Of a DNA stretch of 60,550 bases, positions 44,924 to 54,323 are shown piece by piece. The DNA comes from CAZRRV01 sp964602735. GTDB taxonomy: Bacteria; Bacillota; Clostridia; Oscillospirales; Acutalibacteraceae. A model generated the notes under the pieces. The model did not search any database. It saw only the letters and a program-made list of their open reading frames with translations, and had not been told where the DNA came from. Position numbers and translations under genes: made by a program. Location of the stretch: positions 1-60,550 of the forward strand of contig CAZRRV010000005.1 in the NCBI GenBank assembly GCA_964602735.1, in the 5' to 3' direction. Numbering within the stretch: the first letter of the stretch is position 1; every line of letters starts with the position of its first letter.

Positions 44924-46693
44924 ATGATTATGGCGGGAACTATAGTAAAAGTCGCGGGGCCGCTGGTTGTAGCCGACGGGATGTCGGACGCGAATATGTT
45001 CGATGTGGTTCGCGTGAGCGAACGGCGGCTGATCGGCGAAATTATAGAAATGCACGAAGACCGCGCCTCCATTCAGGTTTATGAGGAAACGGCGGGGCTG
45101 GGGCCCGGGGAACCCGTGAAAACAACAGGTCTGCCGCTGAGCGTTGAACTGGGGCCCGGCTTGATCGGGACAATTTACGACGGAATACAGCGCCCCCTGC
45201 GTGAAATTATGAACATTTGCGGCGCCAATCTGACCCGCGGTGTCGACGTCCCCAAGCTCGACAGAGAAAAAAAGTGGACGTTTATCCCTCTCGTCAAGCC
45301 GGGAGACAGTGTTGTTTACGGCGATGTGCTGGGCACGGTAGACGAAACCCCCGTCGTAAAACACAAAATTATGGTTCCCAAAGGCGCCGACGGCACCGTT
45401 GAGTCGATAAACGGCGGCGATTTTACCGTTGACCAAACGGTAGCGGTAATAAAAACGGAAAAAGGGAGTAAGGAAATAACCCTTATGCAGCGGTGGCCGG
45501 TAAGGGTTCAGCGCCCCTACAAACGCAAACTCTCCCCCGATGTGCTGCTTACGACCGGCCAGCGGGTTATCGACACTTTATTTCCCCTTGCCAAAGGCGG
45601 CGTCGCGGCCGTGCCGGGGCCTTTCGGATCAGGTAAAACCGTGGTTCAGCACCAGCTTGCCAAATGGGCGGCGGCGGATATTATAGTTTATATCGGCTGC
45701 GGAGAGCGCGGCAACGAAATGACCGATGTGCTTAACGAGTTTCCCGAACTTAAAGATCCCCGTACCGGCAATTCTCTCATGGAGCGCACGGTGCTGATAG
45801 CCAATACATCGGATATGCCGGTCGCGGCGCGCGAAGCTTCGATTTACACCGGCGTTACGATAGCCGAGTATTTTCGCGATATGGGGTACACCGTGGCGCT
45901 TATGGCGGATTCCACCTCACGCTGGGCGGAGGCGTTGAGGGAAATGTCCGGCCGGCTTGAAGAGATGCCGGGCGAGGAGGGTTATCCCGCGTATCTCGGG
46001 AGCCGTCTGGCTCAGTTTTACGAGCGCGCGGGGCGCGTTATCGTAAGCGGCAGCGGTGAAACGGAGGGGGCGCTTTCGGTTATCGGCGCGGTATCGCCGC
46101 CCGGAGGAGATATTTCCGAACCGGTGTCGCAGGCGACCCTTCGCATCGTTAAAGTGTTCTGGGGGCTCGACGCCGATCTCGCCTACAAGCGGCATTTCCC
46201 CGCGATAAACTGGCTTACCAGCTACTCGCTTTACGCCGATTCGCTCGAGGAATGGTTCAACCGCAATGTGCGGGACGACTGGAGCGTTTTGCGGGGGCGC
46301 TTTCTCGCGCTGTTGCAGGAAGAGGCGGAGCTTGACGAAATAGTAAAGCTGGTGGGCATGGACGCGCTCTCACCGTCAGACAGGCTTAAAATGGAAGCGG
46401 CGCGCTCGATCCGCGAGGATTTTCTGCACCAGAACGCTTATGACGAAATCGATACATATACATCGCTTGAAAAACAGTATTATATGATGACCGCGATTTT
46501 AATGTATTACGACCATTCGGCGCAGGCTCTTGAAAAGGGAGCGGATATCGAAAAAATAGTAAAACTTCCCGTGAGGGAAAAGATAGGAAGACTTAAATAC
46601 GCGCCGGAGGAAAAGGTTGCACACGTATTCGAGGCGGATATGGCAATGCTTGAGGAAGAACTGCGGCAGGCGGTTGACGATTCGGAACGGTAG
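44924..46693 (+). CDS. atpA: V-type ATP synthase subunit A (catalytic)
   Basis: 589 aa. Catalytic subunit of the V1 head: Walker A GPFGSGKTVVQHQ near residue 235, GERGNEMTDVL near 263, Walker B/ MADSTSRWAEALRE near 328, and GFP-like EEMPGEEGYP. The ATG at 44924 has AAAGG five bases upstream; a second ATG two codons later is possible. No intein or frameshift. Confidence 0.96.
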   Translation: MIMAGTIVKVAGPLVVADGMSDANMFDVVRVSERRLIGEIIEMHEDRASIQVYEETAGLGPGEPVKTTGLPLSVELGPGLIGTIYDGIQRPLREIMNICGANLTRGVDVPKLDREKKWTFIPLVKPGDSVVYGDVLGTVDETPVVKHKIMVPKGADGTVESINGGDFTVDQTVAVIKTEKGSKEITLMQRWPVRVQRPYKRKLSPDVLLTTGQRVIDTLFPLAKGGVAAVPGPFGSGKTVVQHQLAKWAAADIIVYIGCGERGNEMTDVLNEFPELKDPRTGNSLMERTVLIANTSDMPVAAREASIYTGVTIAEYFRDMGYTVALMADSTSRWAEALREMSGRLEEMPGEEGYPAYLGSRLAQFYERAGRVIVSGSGETEGALSVIGAVSPPGGDISEPVSQATLRIVKVFWGLDADLAYKRHFPAINWLTSYSLYADSLEEWFNRNVRDDWSVLRGRFLALLQEEAELDEIVKLVGMDALSPSDRLKMEAARSIREDFLHQNAYDEIDTYTSLEKQYYMMTAILMYYDHSAQALEKGADIEKIVKLPVREKIGRLKYAPEEKVAHVFEADMAMLEEELRQAVDDSER

Positions 46694-46708
46694 AGGAGAG
46701 AAGGATTT

Positions 46709-48079
46709 ATGCCTAAAGAATACAGAACGATACGCGAGGTCGCGGGCCCGCTGATGATGATAAGCGATGTCGATCATGTAACATACGACGAACTCGGCGA
46801 GATCGAATTGCAGAACGGAGAAATCCGCCGCTGCAAGGTACTTGAGGTCGACGGCGGCAACGCGCTCGTACAGCTGTTCGATTCCGCAGCGGGAATAAAT
46901 CTCGAAGGGTCAAAGGTTCGTTTCCTCGGCAGATCCATGGAACTGCCCGTTTCGCCGGATATGCTTTCGCGTGTGTTCGACGGACTGGGTTCCCCTATCG
47001 ACGGCGGCCCCGAAATCATCCCCGAAAAACGCCTCGATATAAACGGGACACCTATGAATCCTGCCGCGCGCAATTATCCGCAGGAATTTATACAAACGGG
47101 AATTTCGGCAATCGACGGGCTTAACACGCTGGTTCGCGGGCAAAAACTCCCGATATTTTCGGCGTCGGGTCTGCCGCATGCCCAGCTCGCGGCTCAGATT
47201 GCGAGGCAGGCGACGGTAAGGGGCGACAATACAAAATTCGCCGTGGTTTTCGCGGCAGTCGGAATCACATTTGAAGAATCGGATTTCTTCGTACAGTCGT
47301 TCAGAGAGACGGGCGCCATCGACCGTACCGTAATGTTTATAAATCTGGCGAACGACCCCGCCATCGAGCGCATAGCCACTCCGCGCATGGCGCTCACCGC
47401 CGCCGAATATCTCGCGTTCGATCTTAATATGCAGGTACTGGTTATTTTAACCGATATTACCAACTACGCCGACGCGCTGCGCGAAGTATCCGCCGCGAGG
47501 AAAGAAGTCCCGGGGCGGCGCGGTTATCCCGGTTATATGTACACCGACCTCGCGACAATGTACGAACGCGCCGGAAGACTGCGCGGCAAAGAGGGCTCGA
47601 TAACCCTTATTCCCATTTTAACCATGCCGGAAGACGATAAAACCCACCCGATCCCCGATCTTACGGGGTACATTACCGAGGGGCAGATAATACTCAGCCG
47701 CGACCTTTACCGCAAGGGGGTAACGCCCCCCGTCGATGTGCTGCCGTCGCTTTCCCGTCTGAAAGACAAGGGCATCGGCGCGGGGAAAACCCGCGAGGAT
47801 CACGCCGATACAATGAATCAGCTGTTTGCCGCCTACGCGAGAGGGAAAGACGCCAAAGAGCTGATGACAATCCTCGGAGAAGCGGCGCTGACCGACACGG
47901 ATAAACTTTACGCGCGCTTTGCCGATGAATTTGAAACGCGCTATGTTTCACAGGGATATAACGTAAACCGTACGGTTGAGGAAACGCTCGATTTGGGCTG
48001 GGAACTGCTTTCGATTCTGCCGCGCGAAGAATTAAAGCGTATAAACGACGATTTGCTCGACCGCTATTATAAAGGATAA
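46709..48079 (+). CDS. atpB: V-type ATP synthase subunit B
   Basis: 456 aa. The non-catalytic nucleotide-binding subunit: starts KEYRTIREVAGPLMMI, contains PIFSASGLPHAQLAAQIARQ where a P-loop is degenerate as expected, FINLANDPAIERIATPRMALT and the C-terminal region with YYKG. AAGG and GGAGAG elements lie before the ATG. Confidence 0.96.
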   Translation: MPKEYRTIREVAGPLMMISDVDHVTYDELGEIELQNGEIRRCKVLEVDGGNALVQLFDSAAGINLEGSKVRFLGRSMELPVSPDMLSRVFDGLGSPIDGGPEIIPEKRLDINGTPMNPAARNYPQEFIQTGISAIDGLNTLVRGQKLPIFSASGLPHAQLAAQIARQATVRGDNTKFAVVFAAVGITFEESDFFVQSFRETGAIDRTVMFINLANDPAIERIATPRMALTAAEYLAFDLNMQVLVILTDITNYADALREVSAARKEVPGRRGYPGYMYTDLATMYERAGRLRGKEGSITLIPILTMPEDDKTHPIPDLTGYITEGQIILSRDLYRKGVTPPVDVLPSLSRLKDKGIGAGKTREDHADTMNQLFAAYARGKDAKELMTILGEAALTDTDKLYARFADEFETRYVSQGYNVNRTVEETLDLGWELLSILPREELKRINDDLLDRYYKG

Positions 48080-48087
48080 TCCGCGTT

Positions 48088-48750
48088 ATGGCAGTGATGA
48101 ATGTAAGCCCCACGCGAATGCAGCTTACACTGCTCAAAAAGCAGCTTATGACGGCGAGGCGGGGGCATAAACTTCTTAAAGACAAACGCGACGAACTGAT
48201 GCGCCGCTTTTTGGAAACGGTACGCGAAAACAGGCGTTTACGGGCGAAGGTGGAGGCCGGTATTGCCGAGGTGAACCGTGCTTTTCTGGCAGCCGGATCG
48301 GCGATGACGCCGGAAGCGTTAAATTCCGCCCTGCTTTATCCGATGCAGTCGGTATCGGTTGAAACTTCGTCGCAAAATGTAATGAGCGTGGAAATCCCGG
48401 TTTATAAATGGAAAACCCGCAGCGATAACGGCGGCGATCTGTATGCCTACGGATTTGCCGACACTTCTTTTCTGCTTGACGACGCCGTGACCGGCCTTTC
48501 AAAACTTCTGCCCGATTTGCTGGCGCTCGCGCAGGCGGAAAAATCGGCACAGCTTATGGCAATGGAAATCGAAAAAACACGGCGCCGGGTAAACGCGCTC
48601 GAACATGTTATGATCCCGCGCTATGAGGAAACGATACGCTCGATTTCAATGCGGCTTGAGGAGAACGAACGTTCAAACCGCGCAAGGCTTATGAAAGTTA
48701 AAGACATGATGCTGAACGAGGCGCACCACTACACCGGCAGGCAGCGTTGA
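48088..48750 (+). CDS. V-type ATP synthase subunit D
   Basis: 220 aa. Central rotor shaft: two long helices at the termini (MNVSPTRMQLTLLKKQLMTARRGHKLLKDKRDEL-like start, of which VSPTRMQLTLLKK is the hallmark, and a C-terminal RRRVNALEHVMIPRYEETI-like helix). It is the last gene of the operon, followed by a strong hairpin. Confidence 0.93.
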   Translation: MAVMNVSPTRMQLTLLKKQLMTARRGHKLLKDKRDELMRRFLETVRENRRLRAKVEAGIAEVNRAFLAAGSAMTPEALNSALLYPMQSVSVETSSQNVMSVEIPVYKWKTRSDNGGDLYAYGFADTSFLLDDAVTGLSKLLPDLLALAQAEKSAQLMAMEIEKTRRRVNALEHVMIPRYEETIRSISMRLEENERSNRARLMKVKDMMLNEAHHYTGRQR

Positions 48751-48848
48751 ACTCCCGCGCACGGCCTCACTGTCAGGCGCGGAAACATATTTTAAGGCAA
48801 TGCCGAACGGTAATATTCGCCCGCCGTCGGTCTTTCGCACAGCAATAC

Positions 48849-48879
48849 AACGGGGCGGCACCGGTAGTGCCGCCCCGTT
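48849..48879. terminator. Bidirectional hairpin between the V-ATPase operon and egsA
   Basis: A perfect 13-base stem AACGGGGCGGCAC/GTGCCGCCCCGTT with a five-base loop, between two convergent transcription units. A-rich sequence flanks both sides but there is no long T-run. Confidence 0.65.
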
Positions 48880-48949
48880 AAACGTAAAATCGCTTCCCGC
48901 GCGCTTTTCCGGCACTTCCGCCGGGAAAGTGTCGGCTGCCAATTCTGTT

Positions 48950-50215
48950 TTACCTCGCGACGGTGTTATAATACGGCCACAGCACCGTATAGCGTTCCTT
49001 CAAGTCTTTGGCGTAAAACATCGCGTCGCGGATTTTCTCTTTTCCGTACATATCAATAAACGCGTTCATATCGAACCCGGCGCCGGAGAGCATTTTCACT
49101 ATTTCGTCGGCGGTCGGGCATTCTTTCATAATCGCCTTCATTTCGCCCCAACGCTCTTTGTACACCGGGAACAGGTCTTTTTTGTAAAACCCGGCTTTGT
49201 TTTGAATTGCCGCAACCTCCGCGGCGTGGTTCCCGTAAATACGCCTGTATTCGCTCTCGCGCACCGCGTCGGGTACCGTAACGCGTTCCGGCGTGTCGAT
49301 AGCGCAAAGTTCCTCGCGCATAGCGGCCGTAACCGCCGTGGCATAGCCCACATCGGTTCCGTGAACAAAGTGGGGTTTGTGATGGATAAGCCCCGTTATC
49401 TCGAAAAAGTGCGCCAGATGATGCTCGCTGCCGGAACCCGGCCGCGTCGTAGACATAAGACTTAACGATATGCCGCTTAAAATAAGCGCTTTCATCAGGT
49501 ATTCTATCGCCGAATCGTCGCGCGCGGCAATTTCGGCAACGCGGTCGCGAACTTCCGTTGTTACATTCATCACGAGAGAATATATCCGCTCGCACATAAT
49601 TTCGCCGTTTACAAGCGCGCTTAACCGCCAGTCGTTAAGCGAACTGAATTTGCCGATTATATCCCCGTAACCCGATGTAATCATTTCCGAGGGGGCGTTT
49701 TTAAGAACATCGGTATCCGCTATTATCATCCGCGGAGTATGGGTGGTAAACGTCACTTTCATTCCGGATACGATCATGGCCGCCCCGGACGAGGCGTATC
49801 CGTCCATCGAAGGCGCCGTCGCCACTATCGCGTAGTCAAGCCCGCGCCCGAAAGTGGCGTATTTGCATAAATCGTTGATAACCCCGGACCCGACCCCGAC
49901 AACAAAATCGGTTTCATCGGTGATTTTTGCCTCCAGCTCCGCCACGGCTTCCTCGTCGGGCACCAGTATGCCGTCTCTTTCGTAAACGAGGGCGCCCTCC
50001 GCCGCTTTCCCCAGCAGTTCGTAAACCTTCCCGCCGCAAACATCCCATGTGTTCCCGTCGGCCACAACCAGAATATGCGAGTATTTTCCCGTCAGCGCCG
50101 GGATTGAGGCGAGCGCCCCTTTCGCAACCAGCACGGTCTCAATCGGGCAGTAATGCGTCATACCGCACGAACATTCAATTTTCCGATTGCAGTAATCAGA
50201 AATTTCGAGTTCCAT
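48950..50215 (-). CDS. sn-glycerol-1-phosphate dehydrogenase family protein (EgsA/AraM)
   Basis: 421 aa. A metal-dependent dehydrogenase of the iron-containing alcohol dehydrogenase superfamily, reducing dihydroxyacetone phosphate to sn-glycerol-1-phosphate. NAD-binding loop VVGVGSGVINDLCKYA near residue 105, APSMDGYASSGAAMI near 132, and metal His in PGSGSEHHLAHFFE and HGTDVGYA. It starts with a Cys-rich segment (CNRKIECSCGMTHYCP). ATG at 50215 has AAGGAT eight bases upstream. There is no PcrB nearby; the archaeal-type lipid precursor could feed a wall or lipid component, but that is a guess. Confidence 0.85.
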   Translation of the reverse strand: MELEISDYCNRKIECSCGMTHYCPIETVLVAKGALASIPALTGKYSHILVVADGNTWDVCGGKVYELLGKAAEGALVYERDGILVPDEEAVAELEAKITDETDFVVGVGSGVINDLCKYATFGRGLDYAIVATAPSMDGYASSGAAMIVSGMKVTFTTHTPRMIIADTDVLKNAPSEMITSGYGDIIGKFSSLNDWRLSALVNGEIMCERIYSLVMNVTTEVRDRVAEIAARDDSAIEYLMKALILSGISLSLMSTTRPGSGSEHHLAHFFEITGLIHHKPHFVHGTDVGYATAVTAAMREELCAIDTPERVTVPDAVRESEYRRIYGNHAAEVAAIQNKAGFYKKDLFPVYKERWGEMKAIMKECPTADEIVKMLSGAGFDMNAFIDMYGKEKIRDAMFYAKDLKERYTVLWPYYNTVAR

Positions 50216-50384
50216 TTTTACACATCCTTAAAACTTAAATTTATCGGCGCCGAACCGCCGCCGGCAAACATATATATCGCGAAGCGCCGAAAGATTGATA
50301 CGGTGACACCACTTGAATACCGTTTTGCGGGTACGGTACGGATCCTTTCGCCGATCAAAGCAAAAGTCACGGTAAATATCTTGA

Positions 50385-50423
50385 GTATTCCCCGGAACTT
50401 CGGTAAAATACAGCCGGGAATAC
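50385..50423 (-). terminator. Hairpin between the GH78-like gene and egsA
   Basis: GTATTCCCCGG and CCGGGAATAC can pair around an 18-base loop, about 40 bases after the stop at 50464 on the minus strand. It has no T-run. The rest of the 248-base gap holds no gene; I saw no convincing promoter for egsA in it. Confidence 0.4.
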
Positions 50424-50463
50424 ATAATCCGCCGCCCGGCAAAACCGGCAACGCGTATTCCGC

Positions 50464-52584
50464 TTATTTACCGTTCCGCTTTAATTTATCGGCAGCCTCC
50501 GCTATTACCGCGTACGCGTATGAGGCAAAGCCGTGATCCTTACTGCCGTGATCCGCCGCGCGGTATTCCCACAGCGTTCGGGTAGATTCGCTCATTTCTC
50601 CGAAGAAGCCTTCGGTATCGCGAAGAGCGAGCCGGTACTCCCCCATTTTCAGCAAAGTATCAAGGCGGAGGTAAACCCCGATGAACGCGTCCGCTTCGAT
50701 AATCTCGGGGCACTCGCCGTGGCGATCGGGCGAAAACACGCCGAGAATAAGGTTTTTCAGATACGCGTAATCCGGCGCGTTTATGTCGATGCCGGAGAAA
50801 AGAACGGCATAATACTGGCACGCCTCGGAACTGTCGTTCAAAAGCACATGCTTTCCGTCTTCGCGCACCGCGTGATCCAGAAAATACTTTCCGTTAAACG
50901 ACTGCTTTGCCGCGGTTTCCCGCACCTCGCGGCACCGCTTTTCGCACTCCGTATCGCCGTAAAGGTTATAAACGGCCTCCAACACCCGCGAATAGAGAAA
51001 ATTCGTCGGATAATTCACATCCTGCGTCCACTTGTTCGCTTTGCTCCATTCAACGAAATTCCATGACGGAAGATTTTCAAGCAGACCGTCGGCGTTCTCG
51101 TATCTGCGGTAAAACGAAAGCAACCCGTATATGCCGTCGCGGAACAGCTCGCGCATATCGTCATGCCCGCGTTTTAAGATATATTCCTCTACCTCCAGAA
51201 TATACCACATCGTCCACTGAGGGATCATATAAGCGTTATCATTTTTTATTCTGTCGGATGGATAACACATCGGAATAACCCCGTCGGGGAAATCGCCCTC
51301 GTTTTTGAACAGGCGGTAATTTTCGAGGAACGCGTCTTCCACAAGGGTTTTGCCGGTTATGGCGTATTCGGCTCTCGCGGTAAAGTACGAATCGCACAGC
51401 CACCCCGCACGTTCGCGGCACGGGCAGTCGGTATACAAATCGACCGCGTTATGAGCGAATGTGCGCACGGCCGCCTCGGCCGTCAGCCGCTGCTTTTCGT
51501 TCTCGCACGGCGGGAGCGAAACGCCGGAAATATCGTACATATATGTTTTCACGCCGACGGATTTAAGGCTTATTCTCCCCCGCTTTACCATAACAATCAC
51601 ACGGCTGGCCGTGTAGGGCTCGAAACTCTGGAACCCGTTGCCGCCGCGGGGGAGGATATACTCGATAACATTCTCACAGCTCATTTTGATATAACGGAAC
51701 GTATCGTCTCCCCAATCTTCGCTGAAACCTATAACAACGTCGCTCTCTTCAAATGCTTCGATGTTTCCGGTGATAAACCCCGCTTCGACTTCACCGAAAT
51801 CGAGCAGCGCGTACTCCCCTTCGCCAAGCTCAACCGGCAGTTCGCGGTCTTTCCCCGTAACCGTCTGCCTCTGCCGCTGAATCCACGGATAAGGGCGGTA
51901 GGGTATCTCATCGTCGGGAAAGCAGCCCCGTTCAACCGCCGTTTCGTTGGAAGAATAGCGGTGATTCCGATATTCGAGCGTTTCGTCAAAAACAAAATTC
52001 CCCGTGACTTTCGCTTTCGTAAGCTTTATATCCTCGTAAAGAGGATATGGCGCGCGCCGATCGATCAAGGTAAAAGGGTAATTTACCGTATCGGTTTCCG
52101 CCGGCTGTTCCCCGCCCGTCGCAGCCGCTCTGCCGCGGTAATCCCACACTTCACAGAAAAACCGCTGCAATGAAAACCGATCGACCTTCCGAATACGGAA
52201 CCCGGGCGCGTGCCCCGCGAAATCCCTGCCGGTATACGCGATTACGTCACCGCTCCCACCGATAATTTCCGCGGCTATAAGCGACGGCTGTTTTACGGAT
52301 GAATAACTTTGGCAGTAATATCCGCACGCCTCGATCACAACCTCGCATTCCCCCGCCGGCAGCGGCAGAATATCCTCCCTCAAATAGCCTTTCGCGGTTC
52401 TCGCCGGCCCGGCGGCGATAAATCCGCCGTTTACGAACACACGGTAAAAAGCGGTGCCGGCGATATGCAATGCCGTACCGTTATCCGCCGTGACCCGCGC
52501 AGCGAACAGCGCGTAGGAATTCATTTCGCGCTCTTTACCTTTAATCCACACCGGCTTCGCGCTGCAAAAACCCATAACGGACAT
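50464..52584 (-). CDS. GH78-like alpha-L-rhamnosidase family protein
   Basis: 706 aa. An N-terminal beta-sandwich (with YRVFVNGGFIAAGPARTAKGYLREDI and QPSLIAAEIIGG, typical of rhamnosidase N domains) is followed by a six-hairpin (alpha/alpha)6 catalytic domain. The signature reads DCPCRERAGWLCDSYFTAR near residue 390, which corresponds to the GH78 DCPQRDERxGW-like motif carrying catalytic acids. There is no signal peptide, so it would act inside the cell on imported oligosaccharides. ATG at 52584 is preferred (GGAGA seven bases upstream); a longer frame to 52611 is possible. The exact glycoside is unknown. Confidence 0.75.
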   Translation of the reverse strand: MSVMGFCSAKPVWIKGKEREMNSYALFAARVTADNGTALHIAGTAFYRVFVNGGFIAAGPARTAKGYLREDILPLPAGECEVVIEACGYYCQSYSSVKQPSLIAAEIIGGSGDVIAYTGRDFAGHAPGFRIRKVDRFSLQRFFCEVWDYRGRAAATGGEQPAETDTVNYPFTLIDRRAPYPLYEDIKLTKAKVTGNFVFDETLEYRNHRYSSNETAVERGCFPDDEIPYRPYPWIQRQRQTVTGKDRELPVELGEGEYALLDFGEVEAGFITGNIEAFEESDVVIGFSEDWGDDTFRYIKMSCENVIEYILPRGGNGFQSFEPYTASRVIVMVKRGRISLKSVGVKTYMYDISGVSLPPCENEKQRLTAEAAVRTFAHNAVDLYTDCPCRERAGWLCDSYFTARAEYAITGKTLVEDAFLENYRLFKNEGDFPDGVIPMCYPSDRIKNDNAYMIPQWTMWYILEVEEYILKRGHDDMRELFRDGIYGLLSFYRRYENADGLLENLPSWNFVEWSKANKWTQDVNYPTNFLYSRVLEAVYNLYGDTECEKRCREVRETAAKQSFNGKYFLDHAVREDGKHVLLNDSSEACQYYAVLFSGIDINAPDYAYLKNLILGVFSPDRHGECPEIIEADAFIGVYLRLDTLLKMGEYRLALRDTEGFFGEMSESTRTLWEYRAADHGSKDHGFASYAYAVIAEAADKLKRNGK

Positions 52585-52611
52585 TCCTTTCTCTCCGATC
52601 TTGCGTATCAT

Positions 52612-53110
52612 TTTACCATTTTCCCCCGGTTATTACAAGCGGAAAAAAAGAAAAATCCGTATTTGCCGCCTTTCCCGCCGGCAATGCGCCTTAAACGGTA
52701 CATAATATTCGCTATAATAAAATCGGATCGTGATTTTACGGCATAGCACGGGGAAATTTAAGGCAACACCGCCGGGCGGCCGGCTACCGCCTTTGCCGCT
52801 CATCTACGGGCGTCTTTCCCGTCATATATTACAAAAATCCCCGCGAATACGCAAAGTATTCCCCGCGGCTTTTGCCTTCTCCTGACGAAAAATCCGACGG
52901 TGCGTCTGATACCGGGTCTTTATGCGGTGTTGCCTTAAGTAAAATATATACATGCAATTAAGATTCGGGTGCCGCGACGCTGCGGGACATACAGTATATA
53001 CTATACCGAACATTCCGCCCGGGTCGGGCAATATAACCGCGGCGGCGGCGCTAAACGGAAACAACCCGTAACGCGGCCGCGGCGGGCAGGGAGAGGAAAA
53101 TTTATGGCAT
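52612..53110. other. Intergenic region with repeat element
   Basis: 499 bases without a gene. It contains the intact inverted-repeat element (52758-52938). To the right, a perfect palindrome AGTATATACT (52993-53002) could be part of a -10 or an operator for rtcB; no good -35 fits it. To the left I saw no clear promoter for the GH78-like gene. Confidence 0.5.
52758..52938 (+). repeat. Intact inverted-repeat (MITE-like) element, 181 bp
   Basis: Ends are perfect 15-base terminal inverted repeats: TTAAGGCAACACCGC and GCGGTGTTGCCTTAA. The outermost TTAA on each side may be a target-site duplication. The inside holds a palindromic GCGAATAC…GTATTCCCCGC stem and no ORF. A second copy lies in inverse orientation at 26826-26996. 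The size, ends and lack of coding capacity fit a miniature inverted-repeat transposable element. Confidence 0.85.
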
Positions 53111-54242
53111 ATGTTTGAAATAACAGGCACATACAACAGCGCGAAAGTGTTTACGGATAATCTCGAGCCTTCCGCGGAGGGTCAGATAAAAGCGTTGTGC
53201 GAACAGCCGTTCGCGGAGGGAAGCCGAATCCGGGTTATGCCCGACGTCCATGCCGGAAAGGGCTGTACGATAGGTTTGACCATGACCGTGGGCGATTATG
53301 TTGCCCCGAATCTCGTCGACGCCGATATCGGATGCGGAATACTTGCCGTGCGGCTGAAAGAAAAACGCCTGAACCTGCCGGCTCTCGACAGCTTTATTTA
53401 TAAAAACATCCCTTTCGGGAGGGATGTGAGAGAACGGCCGCACAGATATTCCGAAGAAATCGATTTTGAGGAACTGCGGTGTTATAAAGGCGCCGGATTG
53501 CGACAGGCCGGCGAAAGTCTCGGCACACTCGGCGGAGGAAATCACTTTTATCGAGGCGGACAAAGACGACGACGGAAATATTTTTCTGGTAATTCATACG
53601 GGCAGCCGCAACCCGGGGCTACGCGTCGCGGAATTTTACCGGGAAAAAGCCTACCGGGCCGCGGGAGGAAGAAAACAGTCTGCCGTACCGTACGAACTCG
53701 CTTATCTTACGGGAGCCGACAGAGAGGATTATCTTGCCGATATGGCTTTTATGCGGAAATTCGCGTCGCTTAACCGGCGGATTATTAAAGACGCGATTCT
53801 CGACGGGTTACATCTTCACGAAGAGGAAGCGTTTGAAACGGTTCATAATTATATCGACACGGAAAATATGATTCTGCGTAAAGGCGCCGTATCGGCTCAA
53901 AAAGGCGAAAAACTGCTCATCCCGATAAATATGCGCGACGGCGGCTTAATCTGCACCGGTCTGGGCAATGCCGACTGGAATTTCTCGGCTCCGCACGGCG
54001 CGGGGAGGCAATACAGCCGGAAAGACGCAAAAGCCAATTTCACCGTGGCGCAGTTCAAAAAGGAGATGGCGGGAATATATACCACGAGTGTTTCCGGCGA
54101 CACGCTCGACGAATGCCCTAAGGCATATAAACCGCGGGAAAGCATTACCGCGAATACAGCCGAAACGGTAAGAATCGAAAAAATCATCAAACCGATTTAC
54201 AATTTCAAAGCAGGTGAAGGCGGCGGCGGAAAAAGGCGTTAA
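53111..54242 (+). pseudogene. rtcB: RtcB family RNA ligase, frameshifted
   Basis: Frame one from 53111 encodes EITGTYNSAKVFTDN, RVMPDVHAGKGCTIGL, DADIGCGI and SLGTLGGGNHF; then the sequence continues in the next frame as FIEADKDDDG, IHTGSRNPG, VHNYIDTEN and SAPHGAGRQYSR, to the end at 54242. Both halves together give a complete RtcB of about 376 aa with its metal-binding Cys and His residues. The break is one extra T in TTTT (53546-53549), where CAC TTT ATC GAG is expected. It may be a sequencing error, a true inactivating mutation or a rare +1 shift. RtcB joins RNA 2',3'-cyclic phosphate to 5'-OH ends. The start codon sits 14 bases from GAGAGG, which is far. Confidence 0.85.
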
Positions 54243-54248
54243 ACCGAA

Positions 54249-54294
54249 CGGGCGCCGTTTCCGCGGGAGAGCTCCCGTTCCGCGGAAACGCCCG
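54249..54294. terminator. Bidirectional hairpin between rtcB and glgA
   Basis: A long stem: CGGGCG…GTTTCCGCGG pairs with CCGCGGAAAC…GCCCG, with an inner GGGA/TCCC. It lies between convergent genes and has no T-run. Confidence 0.6.
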
Positions 54295-54323
54295 GAGCAC
54301 GGGGGTTCCGCCGGGAGCCGCCC

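Noticed and set aside
46709..48079. Degenerate P-loop in subunit B as a sign of decay
   Set aside because: V-type B subunits naturally lack a catalytic P-loop.
48790..48850. Third copy of the repeat (TTTTAAGGCAATGCCG…)
   Set aside because: Only about 14 bases resemble the element's end; the rest does not align, so it may be chance.
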